DNA of 64,000 bases, from assembly GCA_033439685.1 (NCBI GenBank), contig JAUEDM010000007.1, forward strand, positions 3,276,501-3,340,500, written 5' to 3'. Every line of letters begins with the position of its first letter. The stretch's first letter is position 1. Below, piece after piece: positions 9,797 to 21,860 of the stretch. The translations under genes were made by a program, and so were the position numbers. The DNA comes from Apodospora peruviana. Lineage: Eukaryota > Ascomycota > Sordariomycetes > Sordariales > Lasiosphaeriaceae. Below the pieces are notes generated by a model. The model did no database searches and was not told the origin of the DNA. It worked only from the letters and a program-made list of their open reading frames with translations.

Positions 9797-11493
9797 TTGT
9801 ACTCCTCCAGCGCTACTGCGAAGCAAAGCCGCATCGACCTCCAAGTACACCCGAATACCGAAGCAGCCACCCGAGATCCCAGCACGATGAGCCGCTCTGG
9901 GGTGGGTTATGCTCATAATGGCAACCCGGGTGCCGACTTGGAACCTGACGAAACCCAACGTCATGGTGGTGACCGCCCCATCCGAGTCCTAAACTGGTAC
10001 TCCTATGTCATGGCAGAGGCAGCCACGTATCGCGATGCGCAACCTGAACCTTATCATGAACCGAGCGAGCCGATGTCCCCGGACCGTCGGTCATTGACTA
10101 GGCAGGCCCATGGCAGGCCGGTCACTGCACCCGAGCCTACCCTTACCTCCTACCCAGGCAGTCGGCAGATGCCATCAATAATGAGCATCAACTATCCGAC
10201 TGAGGCTTCCCAGCAGAGACAGCGTGATAGTAATTCCGATCAACACCTTCATGCTAACAACGCTGATCATTTAGATCAAGACTTTCTTTCTCTCCAAGCT
10301 CCCCGCCTTCTGACCGACGCAGATCCAGAGGACGAGGGAGTTGAATTGTGTGATTTGTCTCCTGAAAAGCTCAATCGCGCTTTCCCGATCATGCTGGCTC
10401 AGTTGAGATTGGAACTCACCGAGAAGTCGGATGATCATGGTGAAAATCATGGGTACGTACGTACTCTTCCTGAGCTCAGTGAAAGTAACGACACTGGACT
10501 GAATTTACCAAAACCAGAGGTTCTAGCAACCGACAAGAAACTGGCAACACCTTGATCCAGCCCCGGCGTCCTACTGGGCCAAGCCGTTTCCTGGGCCGCT
10601 TCTTTCACAAAGAAGCCGCCCAGGCTGCCCTGGATTCCAACAACCCTGCCTCAGCCCAGCAGCTCCATGCTGCCGGGTTGGCAGAACTTGAAGGAACCGC
10701 CACGAACCAGCCTGCTCAGAAGCCCAACACCCCTACCCCGGAAAAACAGCAGCCGATTTCACCAGAAGCCACAACGGCCGCTATGCCACCACCAACTCCC
10801 CGCCCTTCATTCGCCCAACTGCACATCCCCAAGGGTCCATCCTCCACCCTCAGAATGTCCCCCCTGCCCAGCGAGGTCTCGTCGCCAAACTACCGTGGCA
10901 ACCCCTTCCTGCGATCAAACCTTTCGGCTCTGATCCCTCCCGGCAAAAACTGCTCCCTCTTCATCAGGAAACTCCCCCCAAACATGACAACCCACCAACT
11001 GCTGTCAGCAATCCGCGGCTGCGGCCGTATCTACTCATCGTACATCAACCCCCCTTTCACATTTCCAGACCAAACCAAAGTCCACGAAACCTCCGCCGCT
11101 AAAATCGTCTTCTTCACTCGCTCAGGTGCCGAGACTTTCTACCACAGATTTGGCGCCCAAGGATTTCAGATCGGTAGTTTCTGCGGAACTGTCCTCTGGA
11201 ACCGCGTCATGGTGGCGGAGCAGCATGGCCTAGACGAAACATGTTCGCGGGTCGTGGTCGTCAGTGGTTCAAACTGGCTTGTCGCGCGAGAGAAACTTGA
11301 GCAAAAGATCAGAGACGTCTGCTTTTATGATCTTGACGAAGTTTTGGTACACGAGGCTGACGGCGTGAGGACTGTCGAGTTCCGGTTTGGGAGCTACCAG
11401 GCGCAAGCGGAGGCCGTGTTCAAGGTGCTTGGGAGGGAATATCGCGACGTGGATGGGGTTGAGGTTAGATTTGGGAGGGATCCTTGCGAGTAG
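9797..11493 (+). CDS. RNA-recognition-motif protein
   Basis: Two exons, 9797-10452 and 10518-11493, give 543 residues. The 65-bp intron (GTACGT donor, CAG acceptor) joins the frame as CAT GG|A GGT TCT; without it the first part stops at 10555 and the second lacks an ATG. An ATG at 9887 (MSRSGVGY) is an alternative start. The first 350 residues are Pro/Ser/Gln-rich and probably disordered, with a basic patch RPTGPSRFLGRFFHKEAA. One RRM follows, beginning at NCSLFIRKLPPNMTTHQLL (RNP2-like) with AAKIVFF as a weak RNP1. A second alpha/beta stretch lies near the C-terminus (VVVVSGSNWLVAREKL onward) and may be a degenerate second RRM. An RNA-binding regulatory role in nucleus or cytoplasm is inferred; the target is unknown. 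Confidence 0.8.
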
Positions 11494-12721
11494 ATTACAT
11501 GGTTTGATGCACGGTCAGTGACCATGAAGGGATATGAGATTCGTCGATGATGATCAGGGGAAATAAACGATGGGCGTGGTCAGTGGATAGGGTCCGCTAG
11601 GTACCTAAGTTTATGATAGAGACCTTTTTCAGTGGGAAATGCCGGCAGTGATTTTACTTCTTGGTTCGGGTTCTTTTCGACTAAAAAGCTGGCTTGTACT
11701 ATACAGATAAAGTTCGATGTACTTTACCTAGGTGCTCTTCACTGACTTCCATGCCTGAAGATCTGCTGATCTTTGAACTGGAAATGCAATGTTCCATTCT
11801 AGTAGTATCTAACTGTCAAGAGGCTCAGGGGTGGAAAAATACATCTCTATCCCTCCTCCTGTTCAGACGGTCTAGGTGATGATATTAGGGATTCTTCACC
11901 CAACCATCTCTCCTGTTCCATTACCTCCTATTCCACGACAGCGTTTTGATGATTTTCTTCCCAGACCTCGGCTCCAGAATGCCATGTCTCTATCCTCTGC
12001 GACAACCTAGACAAAACCCGAACAAAGTGAGCGCCAACCCGATAGCAAGGCCGTAAGCAGACTTCGTCTTCAACTCGACTCGCTACCGCTGTGTCGGACT
12101 TTTCTTCTTTCTTGACCACCCTAGCTACTACAACGTCGGCACTGTCAGATGGAAAGGGTTGCCTGTCAGAAAAGAAGGTTCGAGCAGTGGCCATAATCCT
12201 TGATTTGTAACCAGTTGCCACAGACGTGCGCGGCTTGCCACCATTCATAGCTATAAAGAAGGCTCACTGGCACAGCCAGAGAGTTGAAGACAGAGAGGAG
12301 AATAGAATCACGGAAAAAATCCTCATAAAATCAACGAATCCAAAGTGCATCGCTTCTGACAGGCACGCCTGAAAATGCTATAGAGGTTGTCAAGATAAGC
12401 CCTTCCTTGCCGCAACATGATGTAACCTGCCAAGGAGGTTCACCGTGCTTGATTCTTTCGTCGTCACGCTTAATCACCCTGCTCATTCATTGCATCGCGT
12501 AGCGCAGCCGAAATGCCTGCTTGAACTTGAAAATAGCCGTGTGGCAACCGTACGCGAGGGCCGCTTGCTTGGCTATCCAGTCGCCCAACGTTGTCGCGAC
12601 AAAAACGCTTCGGAACAAGATCACGGGGTCTTCGCCTTCGTGCCAGTTTTTGCGCGAGCAGGAAAGTGGGATCCCGTGTTATAAGGCGTCCTCGTCAGAG
12701 GCTGGAGACACCCCCTCAATT
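11494..12721. other. Intergenic with one copy of a dispersed repeat
   Basis: About 1.2 kb between the RRM gene and the broken ULD gene, which end tail to tail. The only structured item is the dispersed repeat at 12162-12360. Confidence 0.55.
12162..12360 (+). repeat. Dispersed repeat, copy A
   Basis: About 200 bp that matches 36321-36520 in the same orientation, roughly four bases in five over the better-conserved first 130 bp. Both copies begin with CCTGTCAGAAA and end at CTTCTGAC. Read on the minus strand, both encode related peptides (MNGGKPR/MNGGRPR, then ATGYKS, then ATARTF), so the element may derive from a coding sequence or a small non-autonomous transposon. No terminal inverted repeat or target duplication is evident. 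Confidence 0.7.
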
Positions 12722-14672
12722 CTACTCCCTCGAAGGATATGATATCGAATGGACTCTGTTACACATTGGATAAAAGTCAATGTCATCATCGTCATCATCG
12801 TCATCATCGTCATCATCGTCATCATCGTCATCATCGTCATCATCGTCATCATCCCTATATTCCATATATGCCTCGGACCCGGACCTGGAGTGCGATCCTC
12901 GGCCCGAAAGACTCGCCTGCATCAGCTCCTCGTCGTCTGTATCTTCGCGGCTCTCACGCATCGACAAGCTGAAGTCGTTAAAGGTGGCGACATCATCGCG
13001 AGGCATTCTTGCCGATAAGCGAGCAGTTTCCGTCCTGGTCCCGGTCGCTGTTCCCATACCACGCGATAACTGATGTGCCAAAGACACAAATGAGGCAGCC
13101 TGGGTCGCGCGGAACGGGACCTTGCTAGTGGGCTTCTTGACCCGCTTAGTCTTCCTGACGAGGGCGATTCTTGAGAAACCCCGTACGTCTTGGTCATCCA
13201 AGTCCGAGTCGAGCTCTCGCTCCTTGCTGGCGGCTCTCTTTCTCTTAAAGCTCGCTTCCGTCTTGTGGACGTTCAGCTCCCGACGCTTGTTCGGTCTGCC
13301 AGGTCTGCTGTCCTCGTTGTCGGAGCCGCTGGTGGGCCGAGATCTCTTCGTCAACGGCGCAAACGAAAGCTTGCCAAACTGGATCTTGAGGCCATGATGA
13401 GCCGCCAGAGATATTGGAGGAGGTGGCGGAACGTTCTTGATAGGTTCTTCTTTGTCCACCAGCTCCTCAACCCTAGTGAGTGCATTTGGCAGTTTTGACT
13501 GCCGTCAAATTAGTCTGGCGAGTGCGCTTTGAGGTTCTGGTCGAGCTGACAACTTACCATTGGACTTCCAACCCAGAGCTGCTATGCGAAACCCTACGAC
13601 ACCAAGGACAGCTTAACATCACCGTCCTGTCCACATCCTACTTCTCGGGCGCCCGGCAAAGTACACTCAGGTCAACCCTCTGGAACGGCAGAAAAGCGTT
13701 CTCCCAGCTCACCGACCTGTCGATCTGCTGATGCGTTGTTCGCTGATGCAGCGAATAACGCTTGAGCCGGATCCGATGGGCTCCTTTCCTGCCCTTGAAA
13801 ATGTCGTTGAGTATAACTCGAACGCATCCCACGATGCAATGGTCCTGAGATGAATCGGAAAAGATCGGCCTGTTGCGTCTTCTAGGACGAAGTGCTCCTG
13901 GCCGAACGGTCGCTCCAGCCGCATGACCACGGCGCTTATGTTGCCAAGCTCCCCCAAAATCGTAGACATCATCGCGAGGATCTGGGTGGTTGACTTCTTC
14001 ACATCCATGCCCAGTCTCGCAACGAAGGTCAACCTGGAAAGGATGCGTCTCCCAATGAGGTCAAAGTACCCCCTTAGCATCCGGCTGGAGTCTTGCACCA
14101 CTGTGACTGTGCGGTTCTCCGAGTCGGACACTTGTCGAATGGATGCCTCGTGGTTCCGCTGCATGACTCGCCTGTATACAATCAACACTGTAAACGCTTC
14201 ACAGCCGATTGTCACACCTAATTACTCACACCGTCGTTGTCACCTCCAGCAAAACGCTGAGCGAGGATGTATTAGCCGCCACCTCCGTGCGGAACTTGTC
14301 CACTCTTTCGCCCTCCAGCTTCCACTGTATCCTCCGCGCAACATCCTTGAATCTATTCCCACTCCCTCCGTCCGCGAGACTCGGCCCATACTTGGGGATT
14401 TTGTCACGGAACGCTCCGAGACATTGTCGCGTGTGACCGAGCGTGCGTGTAGTGATCGGGCGAAGCTCGTCCAAACCAGCAGCAAGCGTCGCGTCACGAT
14501 AAGCCTCCTCAACACTCCAGATTGTCTTCTGCAGGATGCCCAGGGCTTACACGATGTTGCGGTATTCCTTGTCCGAGCCTCGTCTATCGTCCACCGCCGC
14601 GATGATATCTTTGATGAGCAAGGCGATTGATACGAAATCGCCGATCGTTTCGAAGGTGACCGTGAACTCCAT
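12722..14672 (-). pseudogene. Broken ULD (ubiquitin-like domain) family gene
   Basis: Collinear coding segments cover the usual architecture of a fungal ULD-domain protein. An N-terminal helical domain starts at the ATG at 14672, followed by a long region with KIPKYGPSLADGGSGNRFKDVARR and an intron (about 14235-14184). The ULD itself has HFVLEDATGRSFPIHL, ASWDAFE and RSVSWENAFLPFQRVD. A Cys-containing tail (LSCPWCRR), a second intron ending near 13475 and a C-terminal disordered tail with 24 Asp complete it. Three lesions interrupt it. TAA at 14549-14547 replaces the expected sense codon before ALGILQKTIW. A one-base deletion near 13816 shifts the frame just after SWDAFE. TAG at 13640-13638 lies just before DVDRTVMLSCPW. 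Both stops fit CAA or CAG mutated C-to-T at CpA, as RIP would do. The rest stays well conserved in frame, so decay looks recent. Assembly error could explain the frameshift but hardly both stops. Confidence 0.75.
12782..12853. repeat. 9-bp minisatellite coding 24 aspartates
   Basis: Eight 9-bp units (GTCATCATC on the plus strand) that read GAT GAT GAC on the minus strand, giving 24 consecutive Asp residues near the C-terminus of the ULD-family gene. Confidence 0.95.
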
Positions 14673-15350
14673 GTCGAGATGGTAGTCGAAGTGCCCGATG
14701 AGCCGGGGGGCAGAGGAAATGGCTCGATTGAAATGGCGAAGACAGAGCGACCGACGTGGAGCGCTTAACATGGATTGAGGCGCAGCACGAGAGCCTACAT
14801 GCATGTCTCTTTCGGCCGAAGTCACAGCAGGTTGCACAACAGCACCACCTCTGGTGGAAAGGCAAACTCTTACGAGAATAACGAGACAGATGCTAAGACG
14901 ATCTGGGAAATTGGAAGTGTGGTTGACATTGCATTCCAATCCCAGGTTTGGATGTGAGTACACCAAGAACAGGAGATTGGTATTCCCACGTTCAGCCTAC
15001 CTAGGTATAGCACGAGAGGGGGGCATGGCAGTGTCGGGACAAAGACTGTCGGTAGTGTGACGTGCATAAATTCACAATGCTTCAGAAGGGAACATCCACT
15101 AGGTAGTTATAGCTATAGAATACAGGTGGCAGCCGTTGAGGTACTTCCGCACCATTCTTACTGCCGTCTCCATCTCATGCACAGGACAGGCAGGAACCTC
15201 CCACAAGAGACCTTGAACCGATAAAACCCGAGAAGTCCTCTCGCCCTGTGTAACCTCAACTTCAAATTACGGTAGCACAAAGACCCCAGAGTACATTCTT
15301 CCATGGGAGTGTACACGATATATACACGATTTATCATTTCTTACGTAACC
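14673..15350. other. Intergenic, nothing recognised
   Basis: About 680 bp containing the 5' flank of the ULD pseudogene and the 3' flank of the carboxylesterase. Confidence 0.5.
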
Positions 15351-17266
15351 CTATTCCTGAACAACGGCCCCTAGCTTCGCCCACAAATCACACCTCGCCC
15401 CTCTCCCGCCCTCCCAGACTTTACCGTCCACAACCTTCCACTCCGCCTTGGTCGGTTTCGTTGCAGTAACATTAAGATTCAGCATATCAAACTTTCCGGC
15501 ACTGCCCCACGGCAACCACGCATCCCTCCCGGCAGCAGCCAACAGCACATCGTCACCTCCAGCACTGAATATAGCACTCGTTGAAAGCGTCGGGTCGCCA
15601 CTGACTATAAACTGCCCCCAGATACTCTGGAACCCTTTCCGGAATGTGGGATCCATCGCATCCGACGTGGCCGGGTCGAGCGTGAGTGGCGCGATATCTT
15701 TGCCGTGGGTGGCGTCCGGAATGGAGAATTGGTACCGCCATGCTTTTTTCGTCGTGTCTTTGGAGTAGGCGTCCGCGAGCCAGTACGCGGGACATACGAA
15801 CGTGGTTTCTGCGTACAGGTTGTTGGCGGCTTGCTGCCAGCCGACGGCGTAATTAGATACCTGGGTAGCGTAGGGCGGGTGGAGGCCGTCTGTGTCGTGT
15901 TTTGGGCCCACCGGAGAGCCGGAGATGTTGTATAGACCCAAAACTGCTGTAAGGTTTTCCGGGGAGACTTGCGGGTAGTTGAATCTGACGAAATCCGAGA
16001 AAAGGGATTCGGTGGTGATGTTCTGTGGGACAAAATATGTTCCTTCGTTAGCGTTGTTGCCGGTGACTATTCGTTCTCCGTTGACCTTTCCGGCAGTGAG
16101 TTGCTGGGTGGGCAGTTCTTTGATGAGCTCGCCATCCGTCACGGGAATAAATGCCCATTGACCGTACTTGGCGCTGTAGCTGGTGTTCGCGCTTGCTTTT
16201 TGCAACAAAATGCTGTCGGCGTTCTGGAGACACTTGAAGACCGCCGCGCTGTCCAGGGAGTTATCGTCGTTTCCGAGACAACCTGCTCGCTGGGCAAACT
16301 GGAGATAGTAGTCCGTGGGAAGCTCGTCGTCATAGTTGGGCTGAGTCGGCAGATAGGGGCTGCTGGCGATGGCCCTCCTGAACAGGGTCGTTCCGTCTTC
16401 GCCCCCGTTCGCCATGGCCATCAACATGACTGATCCGCCGCCGGCCGACTCGCCTGCGATTGTGACCTGGTCCGGATCTCCGCCGAAACGGCTGATGTAC
16501 TTCTTGACCCACTGCAGTGCGAATCGCATGTCGTGGAGCGCGGCGTTCGGGATGCCATGCTTGGCGACGTCGGCTGAAGAGAGAAAACCGAAGGCGCCGA
16601 GGCGGTATTGGATTACCACTGAAACGAAGCCGTTGTTTGCTGTCTTATCCAGGTACGAGAAGTCAAATGTGGAGGCGGAACCTTGGCCGTAGCCACCGCC
16701 ATGGATCCAGAAGAGAACTGGGAGGTTCTTGGCGTTTGCGGGCGCAAGGACGTTTAGGAAGAGACAGTCTTCGTTGCCCATAATGCTTGCCTCGTAGTTG
16801 ACTGTCGCAGGTCTGTGTTTTGTTAGCAAGTCTACTTGAGTCTGGAAGGAAGTGAGCTTACTGAGGCGCAGATGGAGATTGTGGACATCTTGAAGGATGA
16901 CTCTTGGCCTGGATGACCGAGCTCCGGTTTAATGCGGGCTGTTCAGGCATTTGCCATCGTTTTGGAGGAGCAGCGTATCGAATCCTGGGAGTTTATCAGT
17001 ATGCACTCAATATTTGCTTCTAGCCCATGATGCAAAATCACGTACCCCAGATATATGTTGGTGTCGAACTTGGCATCATAGCTCCCCTGGTATTGTGAAT
17101 AGTCGAGGTCAACAACGGGAGCATCGGCAGCATTCCGATGCTCCAGACCCGCCGAAGGGACATCGGGGACTAACAGTGCCGGTTGAAATGGAAATGCTGA
17201 AGCAAGACTTGCCACGGCAAGCAGAGCCACCATGCACCGGTCGGTCAACATCGTCCTGGCTGACAT
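15351..17266 (-). CDS. Secreted type-B carboxylesterase/lipase
   Basis: Three exons, 17266-17046, 16984-16862 and 16812-15351, give 601 residues. In-frame ATGs at 17299 and 17251 are alternatives; from 17251 the signal peptide is MLTDRCMVALLAVASLASA. The fold is an alpha/beta hydrolase of the cholinesterase/carboxylesterase family (COesterase). Visible family features are EDCLFLNV, the oxyanion-hole WIHGGGYGQGS, YRLGAFGFLS, ALQWVKKYISRFGGDP, the nucleophile elbow GESAGGGS near residue 235, NEGTYF, and a late THGKDI that could carry the catalytic His. It hydrolyses carboxylic esters outside the cell; the true substrate (lipid, sterol ester or plant phenolic ester) cannot be read from the sequence. 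It lies in a stretch that also holds GH5, CE16-type and GH62 enzymes. Confidence 0.9.
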
Positions 17267-18373
17267 CGAGTGCTTCGGATTGACCACCTTGGCGTACAAA
17301 CAGAGGCCTGTTGGGAAGGAGAACCGCCCTGTTGCGAAAGTCTCATAACACTACAGAATATATCTTCCATTTTAGCACGGATGGGACCGGGAAGACACCA
17401 CCCCCCTCACTGCAGTTCGGGTGTTGTGCTCGGTCGGGTTCAGCAGCCGTGACCAGTAGCCGTGAGGAGCTGGATATATAAAGTCGGGTGTGACAGGTTA
17501 ATGTCTCAAGAGTAGTTCTTAATGACTGGACAGTGCTGTCACGGGCATGGATGGATCGGGTACATGCAAACGGGATACCCCCGCTCGACATTTTAAGATT
17601 TTAGAGTTTTGTTCATTCGACGTCACTCGTGCCTGGTCCAACCTCCTGATATCTGTGAAGATGCGCCGTGCTTTCCTGCAACATATTGCTCACGGTGTTC
17701 GGTGTTGCCGTCCAGATCTTGCGAAGTCCATCTTGGGGTGCATCAACCAGGCTGGTGCTGGCGCGAGTCTTGACTCTGGTCCATCCATGAGCATGCGGGC
17801 GGATTCTGGGATGAAATGACTTGGGATGAACTTACCAGCCATGACTGTATCCGTGCATGCGGAGGACCAATCCGATTTGGTACTCGGCTGAAGAGGTCCT
17901 GGGAAACCAGATTGGCGGGATGTTTCTTGCGGTGCCTGGCAGTCGCTTTCTGCCGAGGCTAAATTGGTGCAATGGAGACGGGAAGAAGAAATCTGGGACC
18001 AGTGGGAAAGACCAAATTCAATAATTATCCCAAATCGGCTCGTCGGTGGGGTCGGTCTGTGTAGCAGTCCAGACAGTCGGGCAGTCGGACAGTCGGAAAC
18101 CATCGGTTTGGGCCGACGACAACACAGCCGGGGAAGGAGCAAAGGGGTCAGGGGCATGCCGAATCGGCGTTCCTGGATCCACTTTCCACACCAAGCTATA
18201 TCCGATCATCCGGCGAGGGCAGGAGCTATTGCGGAGCACCGGCCAGTCAGACACGATCTGGTTCCGGAAAGTCTCTTGCTCTCCGTTTAACTCATCTGCG
18301 CGTCCTCGATCTTTAAACTCTCCAGGAACGCCAACACTGATTCCTGGGCAGCCAACCCAGAACCGACAATTTT
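17267..18373. other. Intergenic between esterase and GH5 genes
   Basis: About 1.1 kb. It holds the 5' flank of the carboxylesterase, including an A/T-rich TATATAAA near 17475, and the 3' flank of the GH5 gene. No gene recognised. Confidence 0.5.
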
Positions 18374-20019
18374 TTAAAACACCAGCATTGCCAAAATGCT
18401 GATACAAAGAAAGGAGAGCCGTGTTTCCAAAGAGTTGCACGTGTTGCCGCCGCTTGTGACACTGGCCGGAGCTCGCGTTGTTGATGGAAGCGCGAACCCA
18501 ATCGTGGTTATACCGCCAGCACCAGTCCGATCAGCAGGATTGCCATTTCCCGTCCCAGCTATTGTCGGCGCCATTAGCAGTGTTTCAAACGTCGACGAGG
18601 TTGTCGAAGAATCTGGCGCAACCAACAACGTGGTCGGCCGATTCCGCTCATATGGACCCACCGAAACGGTCATTGTCCAGGCGCCACTATGGGTCGTTGT
18701 GGGTGCTGTTAAGCTGCTGCTTCCGCTTGCCTGGGTGCCACTGCTGCCCGTGGTGGTGGTCGTAACTGGAGACGTCGTCGTGGTGGCCGATGAAGTGATC
18801 GTGCCACTGACCGGCGTGCTGCCTGTGCTGATGCTGCTAGACGACACGTCCTCGCTCGTTTCTTTCCAAGTACCAACCACGCACTGTGCTCCCAAGGCAT
18901 TGTTCACAAACTTTCCCCCATTTCGGTTCGGTGTCAGACTCAAAATATAGGAGGTGTCAAAGCTGCCAGCTGCCCAGGCTACAAGACCGATAAAGACGTC
19001 CGAATTCCTGTTGATGAAGGCGTTTTGTTCGCAGAACCGAGTCATGCAATCCGGCCCGTTCGGTGCTGCGCCGGTCTCGCTGACGATTCCCTTCCGGCCC
19101 GCCTTTCGCAGAAACTCCGCAACCTGGCCGAATGCTTCCGTGTTGTTGGTCACGCACTCGGCGTGCGTTCCGCTATTGTCGACATCGAGATACTTGTGTA
19201 TGTCCAGAAGCAGGTTATCCGTGCTCCCGTCCGGGTTTGTCAGTGCCATCAACGCTGCTGCACCACCCTCCTCGGTGGCCAATGTCGCCGCGCTGTCGAA
19301 ATTCGACCCTGGAAGCAAGATCATCTGCGTCACGGCACCGGCATTTCGGATCGCAGTGATGACCTTCTGACATGTCGCAGCCCAAAGCTGGACATCAAGG
19401 TGATGCGGTTCGTTCATGAGCTCGAACACTATCCGTTCGGAGGCTGCGTATTTTGTTGCCAGTTGTGTCCATAACGAGACAAATTGGTCGTCTGTTGGGC
19501 CGCCTTGCCCTATGATACCCCCGTTCCATCGAGCAAAGTTGTGGATGTCGATCATGCAGTTTGCTCCCGTTGCGAGACAAGCCTGGACGAGCTTGTCGTA
19601 CTTGGCGAGGTTCGTCACATCCAAGTCGCCGCCAAGCTTGTTGTTGACGAGAAATTGCCACGATATCGGGAGCCGAAATATGTTCATGCCATCGTCCTCG
19701 ACGAAGTGTGTCATTTGACCCGGACCATCGCCGCCACCCATGCCGAAGGAGCTGAGCGGAAGCTGCGTTGAAGAGGTTGGACATGATCCCTTTTGGGTGC
19801 CTGTCAGTCATCACCCGTGGTCATATTGTGAGCGAATCGGTGATATTTACATCAATCTCGCAGCCAAAATCACCCCCAGCGATTCCCATCCCCTGTAGAT
19901 ACCCCGTCAGCTATCATCGTCACTCCGAGCAAAGTTAAGGCCACACGAACCAGGAATTGCACCTTTGCCGCTGCCAGCCAAACCAGCAGAGCAAACGAAA
20001 CGAGTGTCGAGGCAAACAT
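18374..20019 (-). CDS. GPI-anchored GH5 endo-beta-1,4-glucanase
   Basis: Three exons, 20019-19951, 19892-19851 and 19789-18374, give 508 residues. The third exon was set at AAAAG|GGA because the nearer CAG puts the conserved region out of frame. The signal peptide MFASTLVSFALLVWLAAAK is followed by GMGIAGGDFGCEID, as in fungal GH5 subfamily 5 endoglucanases. GH5 landmarks are MNIFRLPISWQFL, CMIDIHNFARWN, the acid/base ELMNEPHHLD, MILLPGSNF, LLLDIHKYLD with the substrate-binding His, the nucleophile region KGIVSETGA, and the closing VAWAAGSF. After the catalytic domain (about residue 345) comes a Ser/Thr-rich linker and a hydrophobic C-terminus (LSFLCISILAMLVF) that looks like a GPI-attachment signal. 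There is no CBM1. It would cut cellulose or mixed beta-glucan while held at the cell surface. Confidence 0.92.
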
Positions 20020-21113
20020 TATTGCTGCTTGAAATTCACTTAAATCAAATCAAAAGAAGGACGACGCAAGAATGTTGCATTTGGCAAATAAAGAACGAAA
20101 ACAGTGTCTGGACAAGAATCGAAAGGCGAGCGTCCCGACGACGACGACCATAACATAATCTTCTTTCCTCTACCCATCGGCTGGTATATAAGAAACCGTT
20201 TTGGAAAACGCACGTGCATCGTGCGCAGCCACAAAAGCTTGCGATCTACTTCAGGGAATCACGGGGCGGTCGTCCCGTCTGATGTGTTGCCGAACCAATG
20301 CGCATTGGAGAAGCAAGGGCCCGAGTGACGGAGAGTTTATGCGACTGTCGGAGCGTTCCTGGTACTGGACACCTTTTTTTCTGAAAGGGACCCTGGTGTT
20401 GCCAATCACGGCGGTTGGAAGGGAGGTGGGGAGAGGAAAAGGGGTGGGTCAAACGTTGTGTGTTTCAGATCTTTGGCGCTGTTCGGCAAAACACACCGGA
20501 GTCATTCATATGTGGTAGCTCCTCGGTGTTTGTCAGGTCAGGTACCTCAAAGTTAATAAGCCGACGGTGGTTTTTTCTTTCTTGTCTGCGCGCTAACGTT
20601 GACAAGGAAAACTTTGCATGTGAGTATTTGTGAGTGGTGGGTTTGGGTTGGAGATGCAAAAGGGGTTACGCGGGCAAAGCACCAAGCGAGCGGCACTGTG
20701 TTTATGGCATTTCTTGAGTATCGGCGGCAACGATTTACGGTGACGACTAATTTCTCGTCGCTGTATAATAAGTGTCCTGCGTACCGAGATGATGGACCTG
20801 TTATTGCGCGGGCTATGTTGTGCATTGAATTTCGCTCTTCTCTGTTGAGCTACGGAAGCTGTGTTTGTAAGCTGGTTATCATCATATCGGACCAGAAGCC
20901 TAGACCAATGCTTCCATAAATATGTGATTAAACATTCGAAACCCGCGAAAAAGAGAATATGAAGAGATTCACATACGTAGGTACCTGGTAGATAATAGAT
21001 ACACTTTGCGGCCCGCTTGTTGTTAGATAGATCACTTAGCTCCACAGACTCAACAGACTAAGGTTTAACGCTATTCACGAGGCTATCGGTAGATGATTAG
21101 CGGGAAACTCAAC

Positions 21114-21133
21114 TATATATATATATATATATA
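21114..21133. repeat. (TA)10 microsatellite
   Basis: Ten perfect TA units in non-coding sequence. Confidence 0.9.
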
Positions 21134-21815
21134 CCATACAGATGTTTTTAAGGTAGTTAGAGTGATTGTCCAAATGTAGGTAGGTAAATATCTTCAAATT
21201 TCCACACCGTCTAGGCTGATTTGTAATTTTAAAAACGATTTGTGGCACGCCTTTTGATGTCGGGTTGTATAGAGACAGAGTGAGTGAACAATCTAAGTAG
21301 GATGGGATGATTGACTACTAGTAAAGCAGAAGTAGTAATGAGCCCAGATCCATACAAACTTGAAAGCAGATTAGGTTTTCAAGTTGAGTAGAAAAAGAAA
21401 ATGCAGTGAGTGGACCTACAACTCTTGTACTTTCATGAAGTGGGTTTTTTTTTCAAGTTGAGATTTCGAAGTTGCTGCGTTTTTCCAACTTTAATGTTAA
21501 GATATAGTTCTTTTAATTGGCTGTCAAAAAGGGGTGGAGAAGGGTACACGACTTCTTGACAAGATTTGAACATTTTTAAATTTGGTCGTCTTTTAACTTC
21601 ATTATTCTAGTGGAGTTGCGTATTTTCTAATGGTTTCTTGAAATTTACATATTTCTGATTTTACTACTCTCCGACTTGAAAACTCTAACTTGGGAAATGT
21701 TGGTATGGATTAGCCTCTTAAGGAAAGGCAGGAAAGACAAGAAGAAAAAAAGGGAATGAATGACGATATAAGTAGCCAATTCCAAATCGACGGACTGAAG
21801 ACGAAGTGTCCGGTT

Positions 21816-21818
21816 CCC

Positions 21819-21849
<31 letters not shown>

Positions 21850-21860
21850 AAAAAAAAAAA
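21816..21860. repeat. C24 followed directly by A21
   Basis: Twenty-four C bases then twenty-one A bases with no interruption. The complementary G24 run could form a quadruplex. Exact length is unreliable in most sequencing. Confidence 0.85.

Noticed and set aside
12739..13073. Ser-, Ile/Val- and His-repeat frames on the plus strand
   Set aside because: All are other frames of the 9-bp minisatellite that encodes poly-Asp on the minus strand.
14547..14672. Intron starting at the GTAAGC after the TAA in the ULD gene
   Set aside because: No acceptor gives a normal-length intron without deleting sequence that is conserved in frame directly after the stop.
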